Origin: Natronoarchaeum philippinense
GTDB lineage: Archaea > Halobacteriota > Halobacteria > Halobacteriales > Natronoarchaeaceae
Assembly: GCF_900215575.1 (NCBI RefSeq)
Contig: NZ_OBEJ01000001.1
Location: forward strand, 1,068,588-1,132,587
Length of the DNA: 64,000 bases
Direction of reading: 5' to 3'
Shown: positions 46,995-56,311 of the stretch, one piece after another
Numbering within the stretch: the stretch's first letter is position 1
Layout of the letters: every line of letters starts with the position of its first letter
Made by a program: the position numbers and the translations under genes
Notes under the pieces: model-generated
The model's database searches: none
What the model saw: the letters and a program-made list of their open reading frames with translations, nothing else
What the model was told of the DNA's origin: nothing

Positions 46995-48616
46995 GCCACG
47001 TCCGAACGTCACCCCACGAACTCGAAGGCAACTTCAATTTCTTCGAGCATGGGCTTGGGCCGTACTGGGCCGTCTCGAAGCTGCTATTCGACGGGTTCGA
47101 CGGCGATTCGGACGTGCTCGACGCCGAGATCGGCGGCGAGGAGTGGACGGTCGAACTCCGGTACCAGAAGGGCGGTATCGCGCCCCGGCCAGAAGACAGC
47201 GACGGGATCGAACGCCTCTACGAGTTCCGGATCGGCATGAGCGGCCGCGGCGAACGCAAGATCAACTTCCACGTCCGCCCGCGGTTCGCCGGGATGGAAC
47301 ACTACGAGAGTGGCGACGAGATCACGTCGCCGTGCGACCACGACCAGTACGCCAACGAAGCAACGAACGTCCGCTTCAGCGGGAGCAACATCGAACCGGA
47401 TTCGTACCCGGTGCTGCTCCGGAAGGCCGTCCAAGCGCTCGCCGAGGCCGCCGAGATTCGGGTGAATCCGAACTACTTCGTCCAGCTCCACGAGACGAGT
47501 AACATCACCTCCTACGAGCGCTACGTCCGCGTTCGGCGCACTATGGCCAAGAAGTACGTCCGCTCGACCGGCGCGATGCGACGGATTCTCGAATTGCTGG
47601 CCCAGATGGAAGGGTCGGACACGGTCTACAAGCCGGGGAACTCCGGACCGAACGAGGATATTGTGGGCTACAACCACCGTCTCGTCCTGCCGAAAGCCGA
47701 TGCCCGCGAGTTGATCCCCATGCACACCCGCGGGAAGCAGCTCAAGCACTACCACCCACAGTACGTGAACGGCGACGAGGAGAACCCGCTGCACCATCCG
47801 AAGATCGGCGTCTTGCTGAAGAAATCGCTGAACAAGAGCCGCGCGTTCGCGTGGAGCGAGCGCGATGGGCTCCGGCAGGAGATCGACGAGACGCTGATCA
47901 ACACGCTCCGGTGGTCGGGCATCCCGATCGGCGCCGACAGCACCACCTTCGTCGCCGATGACCACTTCAACGCGACCGCGGCCGACGAGTCGGTCGAGTT
48001 CTACGAGGACCCCACGCCCGAGATCGAGGCCCAGCAGGAAGCGCTGCTGGTGACGACGCTGCGGGAGATGACCGACGCCGATGTCGACGTGCTCGAAGCG
48101 CTGGTGTCGGACGGCAGCGGCCAGCACCCGCAGGAGTTGGCCAACAACGCCGAGCGCGGTATCTCGACGCTGTACCGGGCGCTCGACCGCCTCGATGGGC
48201 TGGTCCACAACGACAACGCCTCGGTCGAGTTCGTGAGCCGGAAGATCGAACAGGAGATCGCCGGGATCGTCGATAGCACCGAGCATCGGATCGAAAACGC
48301 GGCCGACCGCGCGGCGAAGCTCATGAACGTGAACGCCCGGCAAGCGGCGTCGAGCGCGTTCCAGAAGTGGATGCAGAAGTACACCGCGAGCTTCGAGTTC
48401 GACGAGGACCGCGGCGAGCGTACCGTCCGGATCGACACGCTGCTGGGCGAACTCAAATCGTCATCGTTCCCCTACATCGCCGACGTGATTGACGCGGCGA
48501 AGACGGCGTGGGTGAAGGACGGCCGTGATCCGCGCGATCTTCGAGAAGCGTGGGTCGAGTGGCTGAACGCCGACGGCGATCGGCGCCGCTCGAAGCTGTC
48601 GACGCTCACCCGGTAG
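46991..48616 (+). CDS. Probable provirus replication protein
   Basis: This is the largest rightward gene, 541 residues. It starts PHELEGNFNFFEHGLGPYWAV, has a C-terminal winged-helix-like region (LEALVSDGSGQHPQELANNA to LDGLVHND), and ends in a basic tail. I see no rolling-circle HUH motif or DNA polymerase motif. Its size, position as last gene of the early operon and the hairpins downstream suggest the replication initiator of betapleolipovirus-like elements. The function is inferred. The GTG start overlaps the previous stop. Confidence 0.5.
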   Translation: MSHVRTSPHELEGNFNFFEHGLGPYWAVSKLLFDGFDGDSDVLDAEIGGEEWTVELRYQKGGIAPRPEDSDGIERLYEFRIGMSGRGERKINFHVRPRFAGMEHYESGDEITSPCDHDQYANEATNVRFSGSNIEPDSYPVLLRKAVQALAEAAEIRVNPNYFVQLHETSNITSYERYVRVRRTMAKKYVRSTGAMRRILELLAQMEGSDTVYKPGNSGPNEDIVGYNHRLVLPKADARELIPMHTRGKQLKHYHPQYVNGDEENPLHHPKIGVLLKKSLNKSRAFAWSERDGLRQEIDETLINTLRWSGIPIGADSTTFVADDHFNATAADESVEFYEDPTPEIEAQQEALLVTTLREMTDADVDVLEALVSDGSGQHPQELANNAERGISTLYRALDRLDGLVHNDNASVEFVSRKIEQEIAGIVDSTEHRIENAADRAAKLMNVNARQAASSAFQKWMQKYTASFEFDEDRGERTVRIDTLLGELKSSSFPYIADVIDAAKTAWVKDGRDPRDLREAWVEWLNADGDRRRSKLSTLTR

Positions 48617-48959
48617 CGCCGCCCTCGGTAGTGGCAACACTGTTCTTCGGTCGGGTTTCTACAAGCGAGCTTGTGCTTTTCAGCTGGTTGCGGACAACTT
48701 AGGATTAGTTGCGCCCAGCGGCGTCGACGCGATCGAGGCGCTCGACGCCAGCTCGGCACCGGGGGATTCCCGCCCGGCGGGAGATCCCCCTTAGGAAGTG
48801 TGCCTAAGGGCACCCGGCGGAAAAAGTACCACAGCCCCCGCAGACTCCAGTTGAAACACTCGAAACACTCGTCATGCAGGACAGGAAGATGACTTCTATG
48901 TCATCACCATACAAGACCGGACTTTATTGTCATGGGACAAGTTTGAGTAGAGTAGTTGA
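48617..48959. other. Intergenic region after the replication gene
   Basis: Besides the hairpins (48761-48810) it contains no gene. The composition changes here, from GC-rich to AT-rich at about 48,880. A TTTATTG run near 48922 lies about 35 bases before the membrane-protein start and may be its promoter. Confidence 0.45.
48761..48810. repeat. Two adjoining hairpins after the replication gene
   Basis: GGGGGATTCCCGCC pairs with GGCGGGAGATCCCCC (48761-48790, one bulge). CCCTTAGG (48788-48795) pairs with CCTAAGGG (48803-48810) around a 7-base loop. They share three C residues, so the two structures exclude each other at the junction. They may be a terminator or part of a replication origin. Confidence 0.6.
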
Positions 48960-49718
48960 ATGAGATGGAGATCGCTTACGGTGCTGAGTTTTGCGTCTCT
49001 ATTTTCATATGGTACTGCAGTTTTTATTCTTGTAACCCCGATGGCGATTTTAGGACATCTCTTGGGATCTGCAGGACCGGCTTTCACCCTGATCATTCTG
49101 CTATTTTCAATACCGTTAGTTGCCTTTCTTTTCTCATTTATTACACATGCAATCATAATCTCATTCATAACGCTTAGATCCAGCCTTCGATACTACTGGG
49201 CGAGACACACACCTCCCTACTTTATTGAGAAGTCTGATCTTCCAGTTCGAAAACCAGAGTCGCAGGAGATCTTAAAAGAAATGACTCAGCTATTCTCGTC
49301 TCTGGTTAAAATATACGCTTTTTCTGCCACATCGTCGATATACATAGCTGTACATGAGCCGAAGATCATCTCAGTGGTGTTCAAGTCAGATGTTGTCGAG
49401 ATCTTTCTCATCATTTTCCTTGCTATTTTGCAAGTGCCTATTGCTGTTCTTGATTTTGGCCTCCTCCCACAGACACTTACAACAACGCCCAACAATCTCG
49501 CAATAATACTTTTACTCATCATTTTCCCGATGCCAATAATGACAATGATAATAGACAACCTCATATACTATATGGAACAGGTTTATTTAAATAACATTAT
49601 ATTATATTTCCCTGACAGTGAGATCGACCCGTCATTAAAACAACAGGCAATAACAACCACTGGAGTTATTTCGACAGTCACAGTATGTCTTGTGGCACTC
49701 TCATATTTAACACTCTGA
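48960..49718 (+). CDS. AT-rich cargo gene: multispanning membrane protein
   Basis: The 252-residue protein has about six hydrophobic segments, with a basic loop (TLRSSLRYYWARHTPPYFIE) near residue 75. It is rich in Ile and Phe and not acidic, unlike its neighbours, and its DNA is much more AT-rich. I recognise no family. Transfer from another source is likely. A role in superinfection exclusion or host-membrane modification is speculation. Confidence 0.65.
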   Translation: MRWRSLTVLSFASLFSYGTAVFILVTPMAILGHLLGSAGPAFTLIILLFSIPLVAFLFSFITHAIIISFITLRSSLRYYWARHTPPYFIEKSDLPVRKPESQEILKEMTQLFSSLVKIYAFSATSSIYIAVHEPKIISVVFKSDVVEIFLIIFLAILQVPIAVLDFGLLPQTLTTTPNNLAIILLLIIFPMPIMTMIIDNLIYYMEQVYLNNIILYFPDSEIDPSLKQQAITTTGVISTVTVCLVALSYLTL

Positions 49719-49810
49719 GCACGTGTATCCTGTCATAAAGAGACTTCGTAACTAATAGTTCGGTCCGTTCTTGCACAATTCTTAAATGACTGTGGCACCT
49801 ATAACATCAC

Positions 49811-49972
49811 ATGGTGAAGTATTGGTGCAAGAACTGTCAGGCATGGTTAGAAGAAGAAGATGTTTCTGAAAAGATAGAGCAAGCAAAGCGCGGCACTCCC
49901 CCCGGAACTGTGTATATCCATGATAGTTGTGGGAATCACGTAGAGCGGGCCGATGAAAATTCAGCGGTATAG
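49811..49972 (+). CDS. 53-residue zinc-knuckle protein
   Basis: The short frame starts MVKYWCKNCQAWLEEEDVSE and ends with CGNH, giving a C-x2-C...C-x2-H pattern. It lies in the same AT-rich stretch as the membrane protein and ends just before the leftward nuclease-like gene. No promoter is clear. It is probably real because of the zinc-ligand pattern. Confidence 0.5.
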   Translation: MVKYWCKNCQAWLEEEDVSEKIEQAKRGTPPGTVYIHDSCGNHVERADENSAV

Positions 49973-49977
49973 TCACC

Positions 49978-50367
49978 CTATATATTAAATATATCTGGTA
50001 GGTCTATTTTAGCTTGTTGCGTATCCCGGTGATCGCCGCCACCGTGCCACTGGATTAGCGGGAGATCGCCCGCGCGAACCATCTTGTCGTCGAGCACGGT
50101 ACAGCCTGAGCGCCCGTGTGGCCGGTACACCACGAAACAGTACCAGCCGTCAGCCCGCCGAAGCCGGTCGTGGTACTTCCGATAGATCTTGAAGTTACCC
50201 GGCTGGCCGTCGGCGTGCTCGACCATCGTGCTCTTGATTTCGACCGGCGTTCCGTTCTGAAAGCGCGCGTCGTGCCAGCTCGCGCGGTCGAGATCGAACC
50301 GGCGCTTCTTGGCCATCCGCTTCTCGCAGATCGTCCCGAAGTGGTTCGCTCGGTGGGACCGACTCAT
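49978..50367 (-). CDS. PD-(D/E)XK nuclease-like protein, provirus copy B
   Basis: The 129-residue protein has an N-terminal helix with Glu, an Asp in the DLDRASWHDARF stretch, then GTPVEIKSTMVEHADG (E-x-K) and FKIYRKYHDRLRRADGWYCF. The arrangement parallels copy A at 46235-46738, so the two are diverged paralogues. A typical endonuclease-type fold is likely. ATG 50367 is supported by a GATATATATAC promoter element just upstream on the minus strand. Confidence 0.6.
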   Translation of the reverse strand: MSRSHRANHFGTICEKRMAKKRRFDLDRASWHDARFQNGTPVEIKSTMVEHADGQPGNFKIYRKYHDRLRRADGWYCFVVYRPHGRSGCTVLDDKMVRAGDLPLIQWHGGGDHRDTQQAKIDLPDIFNI

Positions 50368-50390
50368 CGCGCACCACGCGCTCGCCGCGC

Positions 50391-50403
50391 GCCGATATAT
50401 ATA
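50391..50403 (-). promoter_or_regulatory. TATA box of nuclease-like gene copy B
   Basis: The stretch reads GTATATATATCGG on the minus strand, 24-36 bases before the ATG at 50367, an excellent archaeal TATA position for a leaderless transcript. Confidence 0.6.
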
Positions 50404-50536
50404 CGCCTCCGCTGGGTGCTCGACGCCGCGCCCATCGGAGTCGCTCGACTCCCGGCAGGGAGGCGAGCACGCGGTGGGCCAGCACGTTCTCTAAAGGGGG
50501 GTCGGTTGAACTTGCAACGTTGGAACCCCGATGCCG

Positions 50537-51712
50537 TCATGCTATCACTCGGTCGACGGTTTCAACCCACTCGCGCTTCTCTCGGTCGCCCTCGTCGTAG
50601 TCGTCGAGCCAGTTGTAGACCGTCGTGTTGCTGAAGGGTACGAACTCGGCGGCCTGATTCGGCGTCATGCCTTGATCGCGCACGCACGTTTTGATGGTCC
50701 ACATGGCGACGCGCTTGATGTCGTCGCGCTCCAGATCGTCTGTGGCGGGTTCGTCGTTCGACGGGGCTTGCCACGACCACTCGCTTGCCTCCTTGGTGTT
50801 CATCGACCAGTCGGTCGGCGGGATGCCTTCGAGCGGGCGTGGGTCCACGTCGACGAGCTTCCCGCCCGAGATCCGGTCGGCGACGACCGCTTTCTTCTTC
50901 GATTGCTTTTTGATAATCGTCCCGACGCGCCACAGCATCGGATGAATCGAACTCTCGTCGTGGCCGATGTAGATGAGAGCGCCGCCGTACTTGCGGATCT
51001 TGAACACGAGCGGCCCCATCAACTTCCGCACGAGGTGGCCGTCCTCACCGGTTCCGCTGGCGTTGCTGGAGAACTCGTCGCCGATGAACAGCTTCGGTTG
51101 CTGGGAGTTCTCGACAGGATCGCCGTCCTGTTCGACCCACTCGGTCAGCAGCGGGTAGTGGGGAATGTAGCCGTCCTCAACCGAACCGTCCTCGCGGACC
51201 CAGTCGTCGTTGCGCGAGAGCGTCCGGATATTCGAGCCCACAAGGAGATCGCCGTCGACCCAGCGCTGTCGGAGCTGGCCCAACAGCCCAGCGAAGTCTG
51301 ACTTGCCGGCGCCCATCTCACCGAGCACAACGATCACCGGCGCCGGGCCGGCGACGAGTTCCTGCATTCGCGTGACGGTTTTGATACCGGCCATGTCGGC
51401 GTGCTGGGACGGATCGCCGACGTAGTGTTTCAGCGTCACCGTGTCGCCGTTCTGCATGGCGTTGCGCGCCGTCTCGCTTCCCTCAGCGCGTAAGATATCG
51501 CGGTTCTTCTGGACGCTCAGGTAGTCCGCGGCAGGCTTGCCGGTCCACCGGTCGGCGTCGTGGTGGATCGCCCGCATCGTCATCTGCCGATCGACCTGTT
51601 CGTCCCGGACGAAGCCCGAGTGAGGCAACACTTCGTCGGGATCGCGTTCCAGATTGCCCTGCTGGAACTCGCGGAAGCCGCCGACTGTGTAGTTGTCCTG
51701 TTCGTCGGTCAT
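50537..51712 (-). CDS. Pleolipovirus VP8-like ATPase
   Basis: The 391-residue protein has Walker A VVLGEMGAGKSDF (131-138 core) and Walker B PKLFIGDEFSS (207-217), then FKIRKYGGALIYIGHDESS. The C-terminal third is a helix-turn-helix (MTPNQAAEFVPFSNTTVYNWL). It occupies the last position of the virion operon, as VP8 does in pleolipoviruses. Genome packaging or membrane-associated assembly is the expected role. It starts four bases inside the upstream small gene (ATGA). Confidence 0.72.
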   Translation of the reverse strand: MTDEQDNYTVGGFREFQQGNLERDPDEVLPHSGFVRDEQVDRQMTMRAIHHDADRWTGKPAADYLSVQKNRDILRAEGSETARNAMQNGDTVTLKHYVGDPSQHADMAGIKTVTRMQELVAGPAPVIVVLGEMGAGKSDFAGLLGQLRQRWVDGDLLVGSNIRTLSRNDDWVREDGSVEDGYIPHYPLLTEWVEQDGDPVENSQQPKLFIGDEFSSNASGTGEDGHLVRKLMGPLVFKIRKYGGALIYIGHDESSIHPMLWRVGTIIKKQSKKKAVVADRISGGKLVDVDPRPLEGIPPTDWSMNTKEASEWSWQAPSNDEPATDDLERDDIKRVAMWTIKTCVRDQGMTPNQAAEFVPFSNTTVYNWLDDYDEGDREKREWVETVDRVIA

Positions 51713-51912
51713 TTCTCCAGATCACCCTCCGGTTCCAGTCCGGCGAGTTCTCGCGCGTGTTCAAGGTCGTCGGCTTCCTCAAGTACCTGTGCGACCGTCT
51801 CCTGAACGATGTGAGGGAGTTGGGTGCGTAGCGCGGTCGCCTTCATGGCTTCCTGCTCTAGCTGTTGTCGCTGTTCGCGTTCTGCCTCCCTGAGTAGGTC
51901 ATCTACTGTCAT
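51709..51912 (-). CDS. 67-residue helical protein, virion operon
   Basis: The protein is a single run of helix: MTVDDLLREAEREQRQQLEQ then leucine-rich TVAQVLEEADDLEHARELAG, without membrane segments. It overlaps both neighbours by four bases. It may be a coiled-coil partner of the ATPase. Family unknown. Confidence 0.6.
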   Translation of the reverse strand: MTVDDLLREAEREQRQQLEQEAMKATALRTQLPHIVQETVAQVLEEADDLEHARELAGLEPEGDLEK

Positions 51913-52709
51913 TGGTCGGTCCCTCCGTCGGTGGCTGCCTGTTCAGACGAGAGCGTTGCTGGCGGACCGTGGGGCGCGTCGTGTTCCTCGGCGTAGTCTT
52001 CGACGTAGCCGCCAATGTCCTCGATCTCCTCGACAGCATTGTCCTCGGCGTCGTCTTTGGCGTCCTCGAAGCGTTCCTTGACGGCCGTCTTGGGGTTCAT
52101 CAGCCCGCGCTCGTCGGCCTCGGCTTCCTCGTTGATCACGTCGCTCTGGATCTGGAGCCCCATCTTCGAGATACGGCCCCGAAGCCGGTTGAGTTCCAGA
52201 TACGCCTCGACGAGATCGCCGTGAACATCGTCGAGCATCGCCTTCGTCGTGACGAGTTTTGAGTCGGCCATCTGGCTCATGTAGCACCCGCGAACGGTCA
52301 GGTTCTCAGTGTCCTCGAACCAGTTGAACTCGCGCACCTCGAAGGCGTCGCCATCGTTGCAGAGGTATGGGCTTGGGCCGTCGACGGTCTTCTCCGACCA
52401 GACGCCGGGCTCGACGTAGAACTTCCGGCGCGTGTCGGTCTGGCCGTTGATGTGGTAGACGGTGATCATGTTCCGATTGCGTAGTGCTCGGGCACCCGTG
52501 ACGAACAACCCAACCAGTGGCGGCCCGAGCAACAGGAGCGCCGCGAAGATCCCGCCGACGATCGGCGGGATGCCCGGCAGGCTGGGCTTGAACCAGACGA
52601 ACAGGATGCCGACCGAGACGGCCAGCCCCGCCGCGAGGAGCTGGCCTTCGGCCAGCAGGTAGGTGAGCCGGTCGGACCATCCACTGAAGGTGCCACTTGT
52701 CTCGGTCAT
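51909..52709 (-). CDS. Membrane-anchored virion-operon protein (ORF7-like)
   Basis: The 266-residue protein has two hydrophobic helices (LAAGLAVSVGILFVWF and GGIFAALLLLGPPLVGLFV), a beta-rich middle with VYHINGQTDTRRKFYVEPG, and an acidic helical tail. Met 52709 overlaps the upstream stop (ATGA). Position and topology match the conserved pleolipovirus ORF between the spike block and the ATPase. Confidence 0.6.
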   Translation of the reverse strand: MTETSGTFSGWSDRLTYLLAEGQLLAAGLAVSVGILFVWFKPSLPGIPPIVGGIFAALLLLGPPLVGLFVTGARALRNRNMITVYHINGQTDTRRKFYVEPGVWSEKTVDGPSPYLCNDGDAFEVREFNWFEDTENLTVRGCYMSQMADSKLVTTKAMLDDVHGDLVEAYLELNRLRGRISKMGLQIQSDVINEEAEADERGLMNPKTAVKERFEDAKDDAEDNAVEEIEDIGGYVEDYAEEHDAPHGPPATLSSEQAATDGGTDQ

Positions 52710-53284
52710 GCTTCGATCACCCCGGTGTTCTCCGAACGGACCACGTACCACGCCGAGAGCGCCGCCAGAACGATCGTCATGATGACGCCAGTGAACAGTC
52801 CGGACTCCCCGCCGAACGTCTTCAGCGGGTTCGCCTGCACGTCCTCGGTTGCTGTCGAGATGACCGCGCCGCCTTGCTCGGCTTCGCGCGCCGTCTCTGA
52901 CATGATCCCGACGCCGGCGCCGTCGCGTTGGTAGACCGTGAACGTCACCGAGGTCTCGCCCGACGTGATCACCTTCTCGGAGTAGGCGAACCGCTTGCTG
53001 TCCTTACTCCAGTCGCTGGCCTCGGTCAGACCGATTGTTTGGGGCGAATCCGCCTCGGACCAGAAGGTGAGGGTAAACGTCCCCTCGGCGTAGCTCCAGT
53101 CCGTCACGCACGTCTGCGAGTCTACCACGCGCTCGCAGGTCACGTCCGTCGACGCGTTCGCTTCGATCTGTGTGGCCGCGCTCGCGTTCGCCGTGGATTC
53201 CTGCGCGATCGCGCCGCCCGCGCCCATGCCCATCGCCAGAACTGCCGCTGTCGCCAGCAGCAGCGCGAAAAATAATCGACGCAT
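52706..53284 (-). CDS. Secreted, membrane-anchored virion-operon protein (ORF6-like)
   Basis: The 192-residue protein has a signal peptide (RRLFFALLLATAAVLAMGMG), a beta-rich domain with a Cys pair (CERVVDSQTC), and a C-terminal transmembrane helix (GVIMTIVLAALSAWYVV). It is 3 bases from the spike gene and overlaps the next gene. Type-I topology suggests it works with the spike. Confidence 0.6.
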   Translation of the reverse strand: MRRLFFALLLATAAVLAMGMGAGGAIAQESTANASAATQIEANASTDVTCERVVDSQTCVTDWSYAEGTFTLTFWSEADSPQTIGLTEASDWSKDSKRFAYSEKVITSGETSVTFTVYQRDGAGVGIMSETAREAEQGGAVISTATEDVQANPLKTFGGESGLFTGVIMTIVLAALSAWYVVRSENTGVIEA

Positions 53285-53287
53285 GGG

Positions 53288-55147
53288 TTAGGTCCAAGGC
53301 AGCAGGTCGGTCACGAGACTCACAACCAGCAGAATCACCGCGCCGACTATCACGAGCCCGACGAACGGACTCCCGCCGAATCCGGGCACGTCCACGTCCC
53401 ACGTCGGGAGTGTGAGATTGGTATCGTTGTCCCCGCCCTTGACGTTCTGCTCTTGCTGTTCCAAATCTTGCTGGAGTTCCAGAACCCGCTGAGTCAACTT
53501 CTTGATATCGCTGCTGTTGTAGGTGCTATAGTCGTTTTCCTGCCACGAGAGATTACCCACCTCGTTTCCATCGCCGTCGACCGCTTTGGTGATGTTCAGG
53601 TGGCCGCGCACATCGATGATCGACCCGTTCTGAGTGGCGATCGCTTGGACTCCGCCGACCTGCCCAGAGTAGTATTCGGTGCCGATCTCGAAGCTTCCCG
53701 AGGCGGGCATCTGATCGCTGAACAGGATTCCTTTGACCGTCTTCTCCTGCTCGACTGTCGCGTTTTCAGCAATTCCGTGTAACACCTCGACACTCACGTT
53801 GCTGACATTCTTATTGATTCCATGATCCCAGTCCTGCACCGAGACGTTCGTGGTCGTGTAATCAGGGACCAGCCACTTTTCTTCAGGAGCCTGAACGCTG
53901 GTGTGGTCCTCGAAGTTGACCCGAACCTCATAGACACTCATATTGCTTGCCGTCAGGTTTTGCCCAGTGTCGATTTCGACAGGTAAAGAGCCATTCACGC
54001 CGGAAATGCTGGTGCTGTCGTGTCCCGGCGGGGTTGCTTTCACGCCGTCGATGACAACAGTCTCTTTCTGCACCTGATCTATCGCAGTCGAGTCCAGTCC
54101 CAGCTGGGCGAGCGTCGCAATCGCCAGCGAGTAATCGCTCGTGTTGGCGATCGAGGAATCAGACATCTCCTCGACCAGCAGCGACGGAGGGAGCAGGTCC
54201 GATGTCGAGATCGTGCCGTTGTCCAGACCGTTCCATATTGGGTCAATGGTCTGGTCGATATTGTTTTTCAGATATGCTGAAGATTGATTCATCTCGTGGA
54301 ACTGATCTCCCCAATTAGAGGCGTAGAACACAGGCCGAGATTTGCTATATACGTCTGTCTTCTGCCACTGGATATAGACCCGTTCTCGGTAGGTGTCAAC
54401 TTGGTTGTTTACTTGGTCGAATTCGAACGTCTCAGAGTAATTACCCGGCTTATCAAACGGATCGAACACTCTCGACCCATATTTCTCATTCGTGTATTTC
54501 CAGTCAATCCCGAGCGTCTCATACTCGTAGGTTGAACCATTCGCAAGAGTGACCGTCTGGTTAACCATGCTCCCATTAAGCCAGTAATCCATGTAGGTCG
54601 CACCAGTCAGATAGAACATCTGATTATTGAGGTCGTCGTCAGTGGTGCTGAGATTAGCATTATACTGGAATTGAGCAGCATGAGACTCATACCGGTTGAG
54701 CAGATTTACCTGCATTCGAGAATAGTAATTCTCGATGGTCATATTGGCCCGCTGGCGGGCGGTTGACCGGGTTGTGCCGTTCGCGTAGGAGTTGGCAATA
54801 TCCTCCCGTGCGAACCCGTCCGCAACCATCCGCGAGTCTTGCAGATAGTTGTTATAGAGGCCAGCTAGGAACTGCTCGTTCTCGTAGCGAGCGTTCGCAG
54901 TGTACCAGAGTTCGTTTCGGCGTTCCTGTGTGCTCAGGTCGTCCATCCGCTCGACCTGATACTCGACACACCCGAGTTCGTGAACGCCGACGATGTCCAT
55001 CAGGTGCCGCGCGTCGGAACAGGCGTCGGCCGCCGTCTCACCGGTCTGTGCCGAGGCTGTTCCGGCGACCGGACTCACGGCGAGCGAGCCGACGAGCAGC
55101 ACGACGAGCAGAAGTGATCGAGCGCGGTGGGCTGTGGGCCGTGCCAC
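53288..55147 (-). CDS. Pleolipovirus-like spike protein
   Basis: The 619-residue protein has a signal peptide (RSLLLVVLLVGSLAVSPVAG), a long ectodomain with more than twenty N-x-S/T sequons, a coiled coil near residues 555-580 (SDIKKLTQRVLELQQDLEQQ) and a C-terminal membrane helix (VGLVIVGAVILLVVSLVTDL). This is the layout of pleolipovirus spikes, which bind and fuse with the host membrane. The GTG start follows directly on the stop of the 43-residue gene. Codon use is less GC-rich in the middle. It faces the same operon as the ATPase. Confidence 0.75.
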   Translation of the reverse strand: MARPTAHRARSLLLVVLLVGSLAVSPVAGTASAQTGETAADACSDARHLMDIVGVHELGCVEYQVERMDDLSTQERRNELWYTANARYENEQFLAGLYNNYLQDSRMVADGFAREDIANSYANGTTRSTARQRANMTIENYYSRMQVNLLNRYESHAAQFQYNANLSTTDDDLNNQMFYLTGATYMDYWLNGSMVNQTVTLANGSTYEYETLGIDWKYTNEKYGSRVFDPFDKPGNYSETFEFDQVNNQVDTYRERVYIQWQKTDVYSKSRPVFYASNWGDQFHEMNQSSAYLKNNIDQTIDPIWNGLDNGTISTSDLLPPSLLVEEMSDSSIANTSDYSLAIATLAQLGLDSTAIDQVQKETVVIDGVKATPPGHDSTSISGVNGSLPVEIDTGQNLTASNMSVYEVRVNFEDHTSVQAPEEKWLVPDYTTTNVSVQDWDHGINKNVSNVSVEVLHGIAENATVEQEKTVKGILFSDQMPASGSFEIGTEYYSGQVGGVQAIATQNGSIIDVRGHLNITKAVDGDGNEVGNLSWQENDYSTYNSSDIKKLTQRVLELQQDLEQQEQNVKGGDNDTNLTLPTWDVDVPGFGGSPFVGLVIVGAVILLVVSLVTDLLPWT

Positions 55148-55279
55148 TCAGACCACCCCCGCCGTCGCCGCGATCAGGCCGCCGGTCCCGGCCAGCGCGG
55201 TCGCCGCACCCGAGAGCGCGAGGAACGCGACTGTCCACTTGTCGATCTGTGCAATATCGTCCGAAATATGGTCCGTCAT
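55148..55279 (-). CDS. 43-residue single-pass membrane protein
   Basis: The frame starts MTDHISDDIAQIDKWTVAFL and continues with an Ala/Gly-rich hydrophobic helix to VV. Its TGA is followed at once by the spike GTG start. It is a plausible minor membrane protein or spike-translation coupler. Confidence 0.6.
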   Translation of the reverse strand: MTDHISDDIAQIDKWTVAFLALSGAATALAGTGGLIAATAGVV

Positions 55280-55304
55280 GAGTTGTGAGTCGGGTTTCCG
55301 CGAT

Positions 55305-56059
<755 letters not shown>

Positions 56060-56130
56060 CGCCAGCCCGCTGGAACCCGGTCTTCAGCCCCGACCCCACG
56101 GAGTCCGGCGCGGATTGAATGGCAAACCCG

Positions 56131-56304
56131 GATTGATGTATTTTTGCGGGGGCCACCCCACCGCAGGAGTACATCAAACGCGGGCGATCTCCGGCGCCGA
56201 TCACCGCGATGGGCATGGGCGCCGAGCACCGTTTATGAATAGCGGCCGAGTTCGTCACTCCCGAGCGACGGTTTCGGCCGGTTTCGAGCAGCGGTACATC
56301 AATC
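56131..56304. promoter_or_regulatory. Repeated GATTGATGTA boxes and hairpin before the 56312 gene
   Basis: GATTGATGTA occurs at 56131-56140 and inverted as TACATCAATC at 56295-56304, with a related TACATCAAAC at 56170-56179. The first and second also close an imperfect hairpin (56135-56175). The last box ends 7 bases before the ATG at 56312, so an operator role is likely. Confidence 0.5.
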
Positions 56305-56311
56305 GGTATTT

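Noticed and set aside
46991-48616. Rolling-circle (HUH) replication initiator
   Set aside because: The protein shows no clear HUH or catalytic Tyr motif; only a winged-helix-like C-terminal part is seen, so the replication role remains an inference from position.
48791-48807. TTAGG...CCTAA arms like the metal-regulator box
   Set aside because: The spacer is 7 bases, not 4, there is no promoter context, and the arms form part of a hairpin after the replication gene.
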